Positions 46,350 through 58,964 of a DNA stretch of 64,000 bases are shown here, piece after piece; position 1 is the stretch's first letter, and each line of letters begins with the position of its first letter. A program made the translations under genes and the position numbers. This stretch comes from Selaginella moellendorffii (taxonomy: Eukaryota > Streptophyta > Lycopodiopsida > Selaginellales > Selaginellaceae): assembly GCF_000143415.4 (NCBI RefSeq), contig NW_003314291.1:1544249-1608248 (forward strand), in the 5' to 3' direction. The notes beneath the pieces were generated by a model. It searched no databases. It worked only from the letters and a program-made list of their open reading frames with translations, and was not told the origin of the DNA.

Positions 46350-46865
46350 TTAGCACGTCATGACACTCAACCAAAATCTGTTTGATGAGTTTATCAACAC
46401 AAAAAACCACCACATGTCCCTTCTTCACCAGGATTCCATCTCATATCTTGAATGACACACCCTTCAAATCTGTAGAGGCATCCCTCAACAAAACTTTTGT
46501 GCAAATATTAGTGATAGAGGAATCAAAGTCAACAAACTCCTTCAACTCATCTAATAAATAGTTGGATAACTTTATGAACAAGATAGAATTTACCATCTTG
46601 GATAATGCATCAATCACTTTATTGTCACCTCTATGTTTGTATCGGATCTTAATAGATATTTCTTGTAGAAACTCTTGCCAATGAGCAAGACGACTTCGAA
46701 GATTCTTTAGATTATTGAAATATTGGAGAGATTGTTGATCTGAATTTACATGGAAGTCTAATCTATACAGATAATATTGCCATTCCTTCACAGCAGAAAT
46801 CACAATATACAACTTTTTGTTATAAGTAGGCTAATTCCATTGTGTAGCATCAAATTTGTGGCTTA
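46350..46865 (-). pseudogene. Gypsy-B relic 2 continued: RNase H/integrase linker
   Basis: Resumes exactly after the TTAGC duplication and matches 11884-12405 of the intact element (EWQYYLYRLDFHVNSDQQSLQ region). It switches orientation at about 46866. Confidence 0.9.
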
Positions 46866-46867
46866 TG

Positions 46868-48751
46868 AACTCGTGTCAAAAGGGATTTTCCAACAATATT
46901 GACTGATGCCTATCACTAAGGCTTAGATCTTTTTGCTGAAACCATCAGTCAACTTGGTCAACTCTGGTCAATGGGGTAGTCAATGTGATGACCAACCCAC
47001 CAATACTTCATCTTCAGGGAAGAAACAGCCATTGTTCTATCGTGGCTCAAAGAGTGGAGATGGTAATGAGGCCAAAAGACATTGTTTGGACCAGCGAGAG
47101 AATGACAAAGTGGAGGAAGGAATGACAAAGGAATGGTTTTATGACGGGAAACTAGGGATTGATTGGGAGTGTAATATTCTACATATCAAAGTTGGTGGCA
47201 TTATGAAAGAGATTGTTAGAACAAACAATAGTGATACTCCATTGATTAACGCTTTGGAGTTGGTGACTTGCATGCATGAGATAGCTAACTCTTTCGTACC
47301 CATTTCTTTCTAATATGATCATATTTGATTTGGAGTACATTTGTGGGCATGGGGCTTGGTTGGATTCCATTTAGGAGGAGTTCTATGATGTATTTCCGGA
47401 TGAGTTGCCTGATGGTTTACCCTATGAATGTGGAATTTAGCATGAGATTGACTTTGTTCCTAGAGCTACTCTTTATCAATGACAACCAACTCGCTTTAGT
47501 CCTAAAGATGAGGAGATTAATAGGCAGCTTATTGAATATCTACAGAAAAGGTAGTTACGAATCAGCAAGTCTCCTTGGGCTGCTCTAGTGGTGATGGTAA
47601 AGAAGAAAGATGGTATATAGTGTCTTTGCATAAACTACAAGGGATTGAAAGATCAAATAGTGAAGAATATGTTTCCAATCCCTTGTTTCGATGATTTGCT
47701 CGATTGTCTTCATGGTGCTTGATATTTTTTGAAGATCGATTTGAGGCAAGGGTATCATCAGATTTGTGTTAAGCTAAAGGATGTTTTGAAAACTACATTT
47801 CAAACAAGGACAGGTCACTACAAGTTTTTGGTGATGCCATTTGGTTTGACAAATGCTCCTGCAACTTTTCAGAGATTAATGAATCAAGTTCTACAGTCTT
47901 ACTTGGGAAAGTTTGCAATTGATTATTTTGATGATATCCTAGTATTCAATTCTTCAATGGAGGAACATAAGATGCATATGCAAAGTGTTTACAACTTTTG
48001 AGGGACAACAAGCTCTGCTCAAAGTTATCAAAGTGCAAGTTTTTCTTAGAGGAGATTGGATATTTTAGACATTTGATTTTGGTACATGGAGTGAAAACTA
48101 ATCCAATAAAGATTTAGGTTATGGTTGATTGATTTATACCTTTGACAGTGCATGATTCCTTGGTATGGCTAGAGTTTTTTGACGATTTGTGAAAGACTTT
48201 TCAGGGATAGTAGCCCCTTTGACCAATCTTCTCCAGAATATGTTGAAACATGCTACTATTCATGGTTGGGATGAGAAGTGTGAAGTGGCATTTCAACATT
48301 TGAAGCAGTGTTGTATCGTTGCTTTGGTGTTGAAGAATTTTTATCTTGAAAAACCTTTTGTGGTCAAGATAGATGCAAGTGACATTACTATTGGAGCCGT
48401 ATTACTTCAAGTTGGGCATCCTCTTGCATATTTGAGCCATAAGTTTGATGCCACACAGCAGAATTAGCCTACTCGAGACAAGGAGTTGTATGCTATGATT
48501 GTTGTTGTGAAGGAATGGCGACATTATTTGTATGGATTGGACTTCCATATGGATTCAGACCATCAGTTTCTCTAGTATTTTAGTTGACAAAAGGATCTTC
48601 GAGGCTGCCTTGCTCGTTGGTAAGAGGCTTGCAGGAAATGTCTATTAAGATCTAATACAAGCATGGAGGTGATAATAAGGTGGTTGATGCATTATCCAAG
48701 ATGGTAAATTCTATCTCATTCATGAATTTATTTAGTGATCTCTTAGATGAA
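46868..48751 (+). pseudogene. Gypsy-B relic 3: gag piece fused to protease end, RT and RNase H
   Basis: Starts in gag (KPSVNLVNSG), deletes zinc knuckle and most of protease, resumes at KEWFYDGKLGIDWECNI and reads without a break into [18 protein letters not shown]. This shows the natural gag-pol junction is one frame. RT (YFDDILVF, 47920-47945) and RNase H follow with many stops. It switches orientation at about 48752. Confidence 0.9.
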
Positions 48752-48960
48752 GCACTCTTTTCCACAGGCAAACCAAGTTTCTTCACCATCTTGGAGCTCA
48801 AAAAGTTGTGAGTAGCACCTGGATTGAAAAGAATACTCCCTAAATGTCCCTCTTGGCCTTCACAAGTTGATTGCATATAGAACCATTAATCTCTACAGAG
48901 TTGATATGAACTCAAAACTCAAAATCTTGAACTTTTGCCACAGGGTGTGGAAGAGCCACC
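48752..48960 (-). pseudogene. Gypsy-B relic 4: protease fragment
   Basis: Minus-strand match to 13974-14190 ([15 protein letters not shown]). The catalytic Asp is changed to Asn and the family's DPG pattern is otherwise kept. Cut by LARD-B at 48961. Confidence 0.88.
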
Positions 48961-50044
48961 TGTAAGCGACTAAATTTTCCATTCTACTTTAGTCACTTAA
49001 CCACACCTCTGACCACTTGGAGGAATCTCATTCACAACCTCCATAAGTCCAATCCAGGACTTGGGACTTGCTAGCCCCGAGAATGGCATCCATGCCACTC
49101 AACATTTGCACTTGGTCCAAGTGCTCCACGTGTCCGATCCCATGACCGACACTCAAAGGTACCACCGACATAGCAGCCCATTACGCTAAGGCCATGCCCA
49201 ATCACCTTTGCCACACTGGTAGTCCAATACCACTTGCATCACCGTCTTGGCTCTCCAAGACTAGGCAAACCATCCGTGAGTGGTCATCTCAGATCCACTC
49301 CTTAGCATCCTTAGGATGCCCACCGACAAGGGGAATAGCCTTCCCCAATATCCCTCTGTCAGTCCCCATTAAGTCCCTTTCTGCCCCTGGCCGTGTTTGC
49401 CAACACTGCCACTGGATCGAGACCCACAGGCCCGACCACTAAGTCCCACGGTCCTCTGGGACTTCCTCACCACACGACTGTGTCCTTGGTCACTACCCCA
49501 GAGGACTGCTCCTCTTCCTTTCCATAGTCTGGGCCTTTGGGACAACATTTCGGAACACCGTGGCCTTACGTGAGCCACCTGGGTACTCTCCTCGCCTTCT
49601 ACCCTTGGGTGATCTAGCCATGGGCTTAGAGCGGGTTCCGTTGAGCCACGCCAGGTATCCAAGTAGGTAGTGCCACCCACACTTGGACTGGGAGCATCGG
49701 CCAGTCGATCTCCCGGGGGAACTAGAGCCGGCTCTTGAACAGTTCACCAAGCTACCCCGCTTGTCGGTCTGTGTTCACTCTAGTCTTGGACTTCCCAGTG
49801 GGCAGCTCATCACCCAACACTGGGTCCGGCCTTCCTGGGCCAAACTGGCCTTTCCTGGCCAAACTGGCTCCACTGCAGTCCTCCCCCTACTATACTTTTG
49901 GAGCTCACCAAACCCCCCAGGGTCTGGGAGACGAACGCTTTGGGCTTTCACCCTCTCAGGCTCCGGACTCGGACTCGGACTCGGACTCGGACTCGGACTC
50001 GGATTCGGGCTCGGGCTCGGTCTCGGCCTCGGTCTTGGTCTCGA

Positions 50045-50076
<32 letters not shown>

Positions 50077-50654
50077 CCGGTCTCGGTCTCGACTTCGGAC
50101 TCCATCTCGGACTCCATCTCGGGTCCAGCTCGGACTCCATCTCGGGTCCAGCTCGGACTCCATCTCGGACTCCATTTCGGGTCCATCTCGGGTCCACCTC
50201 GGACTCCATCTCGGACTCCATCTCGGACTCCATCTCGGGTCCATCTCGGGTCCACCTCGGACTCCATCTCGGACTCCATCTCGGACTCCATCTCGGGTCC
50301 ATCTCGGGTCCATCTCGGACTCCATCTCGGACTCCATCTCGGGTCTATGTCGGTCTGTGTTCACTCTAGTCTTGGACTTCCCAGTGGGCAGCTCATCACC
50401 CAACACTGGGTCCGGCCTTCCTGGGCCAAACTGGCCTTTCCTGGCCAAACTGGCTCCACTGCAGTCCTCCCCCTACTATACTTTTGGAGCTCACCAAACC
50501 CCCCAGGGTCTGGGAGACGAACGCTTTGGGCTTTCACCCTCTCAGGCTCCGGACTCGGACTCGGACTCGGACTCGGACTCGGACTCGGATTCGGACTCGG
50601 ACTCGGGCTCGGGCTCGGTCTCGGCCTCGGCCTCGGCCTCGGTCTTGGTCTCGA

Positions 50655-50686
<32 letters not shown>

Positions 50687-51603
50687 CCGGTCTCGGTCTC
50701 GACTTCGGACTCCATCTCGGACTCCATCTCGGGTCCAGCTCGGACTCCATCTCGGACTCCATTTCGGGTCCATCTCGGGTCCACCTCGGACTCCATCTCG
50801 GACTCCATCTCGGACTCCATCTCGGGTCCATCTCGGGTCCATCTCGGACTCCATCTCGGACTCCATCTCGGGTCTATCTCGGACTCCATCTCGGACTCCA
50901 TTTCGGGTCCATCTCGGGTCCACCTCAGACTCCATCTCGGACTCCATCTCGGACTCCATCTCGGGTCCATCTCGGACTCCACTTCGGACTCCACTTCGGA
51001 CTCCAACTCGGGTCCATCTCGGACTCCACTTCGGACTCCACTTCGGACTCCAACTCGGGTCCATCTCGGGTCCACCTCTGACTCCACTTCGGACTCCAAC
51101 TCGGGTCCATCTCGGACTCCACTTCGGACTCCAACTCGGGTCCATCTCGGGTCCACCTCGGACTCCACTTCGGACTCCATCTCGGATCCATCTCGGGTCC
51201 ATCTCGGACTCCATCTCGGACTCCATCTCGGGTCCATCTCGGACTCCATCTCGGACTCCATTTCGGGTCCATCTTGGGTCCACCTCGGACTCCATCTCGG
51301 ACTCCATCTCGGACTCCATCTCGGGTCCATCTCGGACTCCACTTCGAACTCCAACTCAGGTCCATCTCGGACACTCCCACGTGTCATGTGTTGGTCCTTT
51401 TGGGTCCCTTTTTGGAGCCTCGCCTTTTGCTTGCTTCGTGCTCGTTCCTCGAGCACTTCGTTAGGAGTTCCACTCCCGCTCTTGACTTTTCAAGTCGGAG
51501 CTTTTGGTCCAAACGTGTTACGCTTGTTTGGCTCTCGCTTCGGCCACTACCATGTGGCGCCCTTCCGACTCCACTTTGGGGCCTAGGGATTTTGTGTCTT
51601 ACA
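48961..51603 (-). repeat. LARD-B 3' LTR (2643 bp) with internal 586-bp duplication
   Basis: Ends TGTAAGCGAC and TGTGTCTTACA in plus orientation. The block starting CGGTCTGTGTTCACTC at 49765 recurs at 50351; the other LTR has it once (56509). Confidence 0.9.
49965..51385. repeat. 12-bp and 6-bp tandem arrays in LARD-B 3' LTR
   Basis: A CTCGGA hexamer run grades into units such as CATCTCGGACTC with variants CATCTCGGGTC and CACTTCGGACTC. Long frames are open on both strands because the period is a multiple of three and lacks stops; I do not treat them as genes. Confidence 0.9.
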
Positions 51604-51617
51604 ACTCCACCACCCAT

Positions 51618-54600
51618 AGACGAAGTTCGATGTCCTCATCGAATGGTGAACCATTTTATAAAGTAACACCCGCATGTGTTACCATTTCCATCCTTGGCGC
51701 GTAGCCAATATTTGTCAATGGTGTGACATTGAAGGCTCACCATGCTTTCTCCATATTCATCAATGGTTGGACATTGAAGGCTCACCATGCCTTTTGCATA
51801 TCCTCTAAGGAGGGTAGTCTCTCCAACTTAGAGACTGATTGGACCACATATAGTGGTTCTTTCCTTTTATTGGTTTAGTTCTCGCTAAACCTCTTAGAGA
51901 CCCTTCTCTAAGTCAATCCCACTACTCCTTCTCGAGTAGTCTCAATTTCCATCGCTATAACCTTTGCACTTTGGAACTTTGAATTTTGACTTCTTGGAGT
52001 CAATTTCCTAGGTGTCTCCGACACCTTGCCTTGCACCTTTTTGTGCAACTCCACTTCCCATCCTAGGAAGTTCTCCACTCGAGGGCACCATCATCCTCTC
52101 TTCTATTTCGTGCCAAAGTTCCAGTTATCATACTTTGTGCTAGGGCTGTTCATGGCCCTATCATTTGGCTACCTTACCGCTCCCTCCCTTGGAACTTCCA
52201 CTTTCGCCAAATCGGAGCATTTCGGAATCCCTCCTTGGAAACACACTTCCTTTCCCGCAACTTGTTAGCGTCCAACACATTAGTGTTCCTCGCCTAACTT
52301 TGTCACTTGGATTCCTTCCAAGAGATTCCACGGCCCTATCTTGGCCACTCATCTTTTGCTCCTATTCGTTGATTGTTGCACCAAGCAACATCGAATCTCT
52401 ACCTCCCTCCTTGAGGTATTGTTTCGGTTCCATAGCAAAGACTCTTCTTTGCCAAGTCCGGAGGATGTTCACCCCTAGTACGTCTCTTTAGCATCTTCTG
52501 CTATGGGCTCTATCCACGGCCCAACTTCGTGACCCTCCCATGGGTCTTTTATAGAGACTACTTTCCTCGGACTCACTATGCCATCGCACGGACATAGTTT
52601 ATTTCCCTTAGGTGCTCTTCCCACTTGGTTATCACGACCAAGCCACACCACCTTAAACAGTTCAATTTCAACATTTTGAACCAGGAACTTCATTCCTTAG
52701 TCAACTAAGGACCTTGTCCTTATATGGCCATAAGATCACCTAGTGATCTCACCTTGGCACCTTAACAGAGTTGCCAAGAGGTACTTGGTCTTCTAGACCT
52801 CCAAGTTGTTGACTATAACCCCGGGGGCATCCCCCACACTTGGCGGTGCACCCAAGCCAGCCCTTACGGCCAAGGGTTCATAGCAACTGAGATTAGGTGT
52901 CCCCATCTCACTCACCACGACCTTGGTGCCACTTGCACCAAAGTGTTCAAGTTAGATATGCTGAGCTTTCACACTAAGCAATCTAACCGTGCATCACGAC
53001 TCCGAGGCATCCCTCACTTGGCGGTGTGCCCAAACCAGTCTCCCCACTGAGAGTCCATGACCACCGAAATATGAGTGTCCTCATATTCCAAACCATCACC
53101 ACGCCCTAGTGATTTGGGACTCGAACCCAAGCACTAGAGGGTCGGGACTTGAACCCAACCTCCGTATATGCATTTACGGACGGCATCACACAAGATGCCT
53201 GGCGTGACTCCCCACGCCGGTGCACCAACTTATTTTTAAAGCGCGCTACAGATCACAGCTTAGGAACCTAGTTCCTCCACACTGCCAAGTCCTCTCGTTT
53301 GACATGTTTGTGATCATGCATGGACTCCTCCATGCTTGGCCCCATGGCCCACCCTTTTTGAAGTTATCACCTTCAACTAGGGTATTTGTTCCCCCGACGT
53401 GCCAATCTCACTTGGCAAGTCCTCCGACCACTGTAACATGGTTCCTGCATAAGCGTGAAAGTCCTTGACCATCGACTTTCGTTCAAAGCCCTCTCCTTGA
53501 ACACTCGGGAACTACTTCCCTAACCTTGATAGCCTTGCCTCATGGCAAGCTTCAAGACCACGCTTCTGCTGCGCCACTCTGATTTCGCGCGTTCCATGAA
53601 CCATTTACACTTGGCCTTTCTAGGTACTAAGCTACCTAGAATCGTCTTTGGGAACCTTGAAGGAACTCTGTCCCTCAGCTTGCTAAGGCCTCCCTTTTTG
53701 CAAGCCTTCCAAATGCCACATAGTCTAACATGGACAATTCCATATTTTAGACTCTCCATGGCATCACGGTTGCTAGCGGCAACACCCTCGAGCCCCCACT
53801 TGATTCTCCACTCCCAGTTGGCATAACCAACTTTGGTTATGCCTTTTGATTCCTACGGTTCGGTTCTATCCCCTTACTTCTTGCTTTTTGGCTTCACACC
53901 TTTCCTTTGGTCATTCTCCTCCAGACCAGGAGGATAGCTTTGCACTTTCTATCATGCTTTAGCAAGTATTCTTAGGGATGAACATACCCAATAGCCTAGG
54001 GAGTGGTTCCTCAATCCGGGTATGCTCACCTTATAATCCCACACACTGGGATTACATTGTTGCTTATGGGCCTTTACATGCCCATCACTAGCCTTGCCAA
54101 AATTCCATTTTTGGCTTTGTCCAACTCGGGTAGACAGTCCTCTCCTGTCTCCGCAACCTTGGACATTTGGATAGCACCTTCTATCCATCATTCGCTAGGG
54201 ACTTAGTCCCTTGGGCTTTATCCATTGCCCTCGCGACATCAAACACCACCTTCTGGTGTTCTAGAGTGTTCGGGTGTCCCAATGATGGCTTTCTTGACAA
54301 TGAGTATTTCCTTTTATGACATTGACTTACTATATCGCAACACAAGCAACTTATCCCTCGTAAGGGTATATCTAACTTCCCTATGCTATTAAGAAGTCTT
54401 GGGTAGCTACCTTCTACCCGTTTAACCAGTTATTTTGCACCTCTTGCTTAGTTGCCTCATAGTTGTCAAGTCCTACAACTCATTGCTTGGTGCTTTCACA
54501 CCTCCATCATTATCTGGGTCACCACACTCCAACTGCATGCTCTGCAGCTTAGGCTATGCTATTCCCATTTCCATTGGGATTCCTTTGGCAAGAGGTTCTC

Positions 54601-55690
54601 ATGAACCCACCAACATAGCCTCAAGGTATCACACCTTGGCACATTTGGTGTCTCCACACCATCGGCTCCACGAGCCTACCTCTATGACATTTCCCCTTCG
54701 TGTCTAAGTCTTTGCCAAGACCAACACCGCTCTTTCTCATGCCAACCATCCGTTAGCACTGCACCATAGAGGTCACACACAACTTTATGTCAAAGTTGTT
54801 TTCTTCTGGGAACACCTTTCCCATAACTTTAGCATGGCACATTTTGCCATCAATGAGATACCCTCTGTTCTCATCCTTGGATCCTATGATCCCCCCCCAT
54901 CCTTTGTGGGGTACAACACACCTCAGTCCAAATGCTTCCATCAGTCCTTTTAGGACCATCCGTTGACTCTACTTGAGTCATCCAGCAGTTTTGGACTTGG
55001 TTAATCCACAGACTCGTAAGGTCCTACTTGTGAGGCATTAGCTCACTGGAATACACTTCTTGCATTCCTGTCCTACTCAAAAGGACTATTTTCACAAGTG
55101 TTACTCCGACACTTGATTTTGTTCTCTGGGGGCAACCTTTGCCCCTTAGGACTACTTGTCCATGTGATGAGAACACCAACTCATCCACTTAATACACCCC
55201 CAACTCCTTGGGTTGTTCCAGCATTTATTAGAGGTAGCCCCGGCTACCTTTTCAAGGACTTGAGTCCTCTTCCGTATTTGACCTCCCACGGTCATTACTT
55301 CTGGTCTCACATTCATGAGGACCAACCTCAACTATATGAGGAAAATCTTGTGACTCCTTTATTGCTTTGGAGTCTTTATCTTTCCCGTGATCCCAACTGT
55401 AGTTGTTTACCACAACTACATTAGCCAGTTTGCTAAGTCAAACGCTCATCTGGGTCACATCCTCAACTCTCTGAGGAAAACCATATACTGTTCCCAAGAT
55501 CCCAAAGTCGTTCCCTTACTGGCCCCTTTTCTATCCACCACATCGCGCCCAAGTTCATGCATGAACTTGAGTGGAGAGCCATGTCCTCTCGACGTGCTAC
55601 TCCTCAAGGATAGGCCCACTCCTAGGACCTTCCGATGCCAATATCAATGGTGATATACTTGAGCACCAATAAAAGTCGGACTAAGGAACA
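51618..55690 (-). other. LARD-B interior, noncoding
   Basis: About 4.1 kb with no frame above roughly 110 codons and no retroviral motif. 52780-53230 is homologous to the Gypsy-A 3' noncoding region including the T-arm-like hairpins and GC-rich stem. The rest is unique here. Confidence 0.75.
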
Positions 55691-55705
55691 GCTCCGATAC
55701 CAAAT
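55691..55705 (-). promoter_or_regulatory. LARD-B primer-binding site (tRNA-iMet type)
   Basis: The minus strand reads TTGGTATCGGAGC three bases inside the 5' LTR, which fixes the element's orientation. Confidence 0.85.
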
Positions 55706-56807
55706 TGTAAGCGACTAAATTTTCCATTCTACTTTAGTCACTTAACCACACCTCTGACCACTTGGAGGAGTCTCATTCACAACCTCCATAAGTCCAATCT
55801 AGGACTTGGGACTTGCTAGCCCCGAGAATGGCATCCATGCCACTCAACATTTGCACTTGGTCCAAGTGCTCCACGTGTCCGATCCCATGACCGACACTCA
55901 AAGGTACCACCGACATAGCAGCCCATTACGCTAAGGCCATGCCCAATCACCTTTGCCACACTGGTAGTCCAATACCACTTGCATCACCGTCTTGGCTCTC
56001 CAAGACTAGGCAAACCATCCGTGAGTGGTCATCTCAGATCCACTCCTTAGCATCCTTAGGATGCCCACCGACAAGGGGAATAACCTTCCCCAATATCCCT
56101 CTGTCAGTCCCCATTAAGTCCCTTTCTGCCCCTGGCCGTGTTTGCCAACACTGCCACTGGATCAAGACCCACAGGCCCGACCACTAAGTCCCACGGTCCT
56201 CTGGGACTTCCTCACCACACGACTGTGTCCTTGGTCACTACCCCAGAGGACTGCTCCTCTTCCTTTCCACAGTCTGGGCCTTTGGGACAACATTTCGGAA
56301 CACCGTGGCCTTACGCGAGCCACCTGGGTACTCTCCTCGCCTTCTACCCTTGGGTGATCTAGCCATGGGCTTAGAGCGGGTTCCGTTGAGCCACACCAGG
56401 TATCCAAGTAGGTAGTGCCACCCACACTTGGACTGGGAGCATCGGCCAGTCGATCTCCCGGGGGAACTAGAGCCGGCTCTTGAACACTTCACCAAGCTAC
56501 CCCGCTTGTCGGTCTGTGTTCACTCTAGTCTTGGACTTCCCAGTGGGCAGCTCATCACCCAACACTGGGTCCGGCCTTCCTGGGCCAAATTGGCCTTTCC
56601 TGGCCAAACTGGCTCCACTGCAGTCCTCCCCCTACTATACTTTTGGAGCTCACCAAACCCCCCAGGGTCTGGGAGACGAACGCTTTGGGCTTTCACCCTC
56701 TCAGGCTCCGGACTCGGACTCGGACTCGGACTCGGACTCGGACTCGGACTCGGACTCGGGCTCGGGCTCGGGCTCGGGCTCGGTCTCGGCCTCGGTCTTG
56801 GTCTCGA

Positions 56808-56839
<32 letters not shown>

Positions 56840-57825
56840 CCGGTCTCGGTCTCGACTTCGGACTCCATCTCGGACTCCATCTCGGGTCCAGCTCGGACTC
56901 CATCTCGGACTCCATTTCGGGTCCATCTCGGGTCCACCTCGGACTCCATCTCGGACTCCATCTCGGACTCCATCTCGGACTCCATCTCGGGTCCATCTCG
57001 GGTCCATCTCGGACTCCATCTCGGACTCCATCTCGGACTCCATCTCGGACTCCATCTCGGGTCCATCTCGGGTCCATCTCGGACTCCATCTCGGACTCCA
57101 TCTCGGGTCCATCTCGGACTCCATCTCGGACTCCATTTCGGGTCCATCTCGGGTCCACCTCGGACTCCATCTCGGACTCCATTTCGGGTCCATCTCGGGT
57201 CCACCTCGGACTCCATCTCGGACTCCATCTCGGACTCCATCTCGGGTCCATCTCGGACTCCACTTCGGACTCCACTTCGGACTCCAACTCGGGTCCATCT
57301 CGGGTCCACCTCTGACTCCACTTCGGACTCCAACTCGGGTCCATCTCGGACTCCACTTCGGACTCCAACTCGGGTCCATCTCGGGTCCACCTCGGACTCC
57401 ACTTCGGACTCCATCTCGGATCCATCTCGGGTCCATCTCGGACTCCATCTCGGGTCCATCTCGGACTCCATCTCGGACTCCATTTCGGGTCCATCTTGGG
57501 TCCACCTCGGACTCCATCTCGGACTCCATCTCGGACTCCATCTCGGGTCCATCTCGGACTCCACTTCGGACTCCAACTCGGGTCCATCTCGGACACTCCC
57601 ACGTGTCATGTGTTGGTCCTTTTGGGTCCCTTTTTGGAGCCTCGCCTTTTGCTTGCTTCGTGCTCGTTCCTCGAGCACTTCGTTAGGAGTTCCACTCCCG
57701 CTCTTGACTTTTCAAGTCGGAGCTTTTGGTCCAAACGTGTTACGTTCGTTTGGCTCTCGCTTCGGCCACTACCATGTGGCGCCCTTCCGGCTCCACTTTG
57801 GGGCCTAGGGATTTTGTGTCTCACA
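55706..57825 (-). repeat. LARD-B 5' LTR (2120 bp)
   Basis: Nearly identical to 48961-51603 outside the repeat arrays. Minus-strand start is TGTGAGACAC, end CGCTTACA. The array (about 56705-57595) lies in the U3 part. Confidence 0.9.
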
Positions 57826-57982
57826 CCGTGTTAGACAAAGAGGTTATCCCTAACTCATTTAAGTTGGTGCATTTCTCACATAGTGTGAGTACTGTGAACG
57901 TTTTCTAGAGTTATTTTCTTGGCGGTATTCTAGACTCGAGTATGCATCGACAAGGACGTCAATCTTCCCTAAGGGGGGAGAG
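57826..57982 (+). other. 3' interior end and purine tract of element D (upstream copy)
   Basis: Noncoding sequence ending AAGGGGGGAGAG directly before a TGTTGC LTR start. It is cut on its left by LARD-B. Confidence 0.6.
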
Positions 57983-58964
57983 TGTTGCAAATATGACTTC
58001 GGGTATCAAAAGTTACCTGTCGGCTAGTCCTTACGAACACTCTTACCTTACTGCCATGATGGCAAGAGGTCGGTATTGTTGGACCTGTTATCAATTTCCC
58101 ACTTGAGCTAATTGAGAAATTGGTCAATGACCGTGCACTTAAATCGGATAAACATAAGGTAGGAACTCCTATGTGTTTCTTGCTGAGCATACTCGGCCTG
58201 GTTTGAGAAACTCCTGTCATTGGCTTGCTGGAGAAGGGAGAAAAAGACAAGCTCGAGGATTCAAGCTTAGGAAAGTAAACTTGAAAGGTTCAAGGTTAGG
58301 ACTGTATTCCTAACCTTGACGTGAGCAATAGTGACTATAAAAGTAGGACTTAGAATGTTTTTAGACTTATCCCTAATACAAAATATATTGCAATACATCG
58401 TCATTTTGCCTATCTCTTTGGCTCTTCATGGCAATGGCAATGTCTTACTTACCCACCGCCTTCAAGGGATCAAAGGCGTGGGCATGGTTGGTCCCGAACG
58501 CGCTCGGCCGAAATCCCGACCACCACTGAACGCGGTCGGCCAAACGCGGTCGGACAGCTTCGTTTGGTATTCCGTTCGGCAAAAAAAAAATGGTGATCGC
58601 GCTAGATTTCTGATGCTGCAGCGGCTATCGCCATTGCCCTCCACTGCTTTGCTGTTCTCCTGCTGCCATGGAGAGATCCATCCATCAGATTCCATCCACG
58701 AATGCCCAGCCCAGCTGCCTAGCAAGCCTACATAGAATCCGACGAAGAGGGCTAAAGCTTATAGGAGCTGCGTGTGTGCCAAGCTCTACAGGGCGACACT
58801 CTCTGGCCTCTGCTTTCGATTGAGTGTGGAGCAGAGCAGCTCGCTACCTTGCAAATCAAATCACCCAGTCCACGACGCTTGAAATTTTTGCCCTAAATTG
58901 GAAATTCTAGTGATTTCAGAGATTTGATTCTAGCAATTCATAGCAATTCTGGCACAATTGAGCG

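Larger units (their letters stand above)
48961..57825 (-). mobile_element. LARD-B: large non-autonomous LTR retrotransposon
   Basis: 8865 bp with LTRs at both ends and no gag or pol. On the minus strand the order is 5' LTR (55706-57825), primer site, noncoding interior, purine tract ATGGGTGGTGGAGT (51604-51617), 3' LTR (48961-51603). The purine tract and adjoining noncoding region match Gypsy-A. Flanks are GCCACC and CCGTG, so no target duplication. Confidence 0.88.

Noticed and set aside
49965-50300. CRISPR-like array
   Set aside because: Units are contiguous 6-12 bp tandem repeats without unique spacers, in a plant retrotransposon LTR.
49735-51586. Overlapping long frames up to 562 codons on both strands in the LARD-B LTR
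   Set aside because: They arise from a stop-free 12-bp period, are open in many frames at once and encode only low-complexity peptides.
56428-57808. Long frames in the other LARD-B LTR (295-442 codons)
   Set aside because: Same array in the paired LTR; no independent protein signal.
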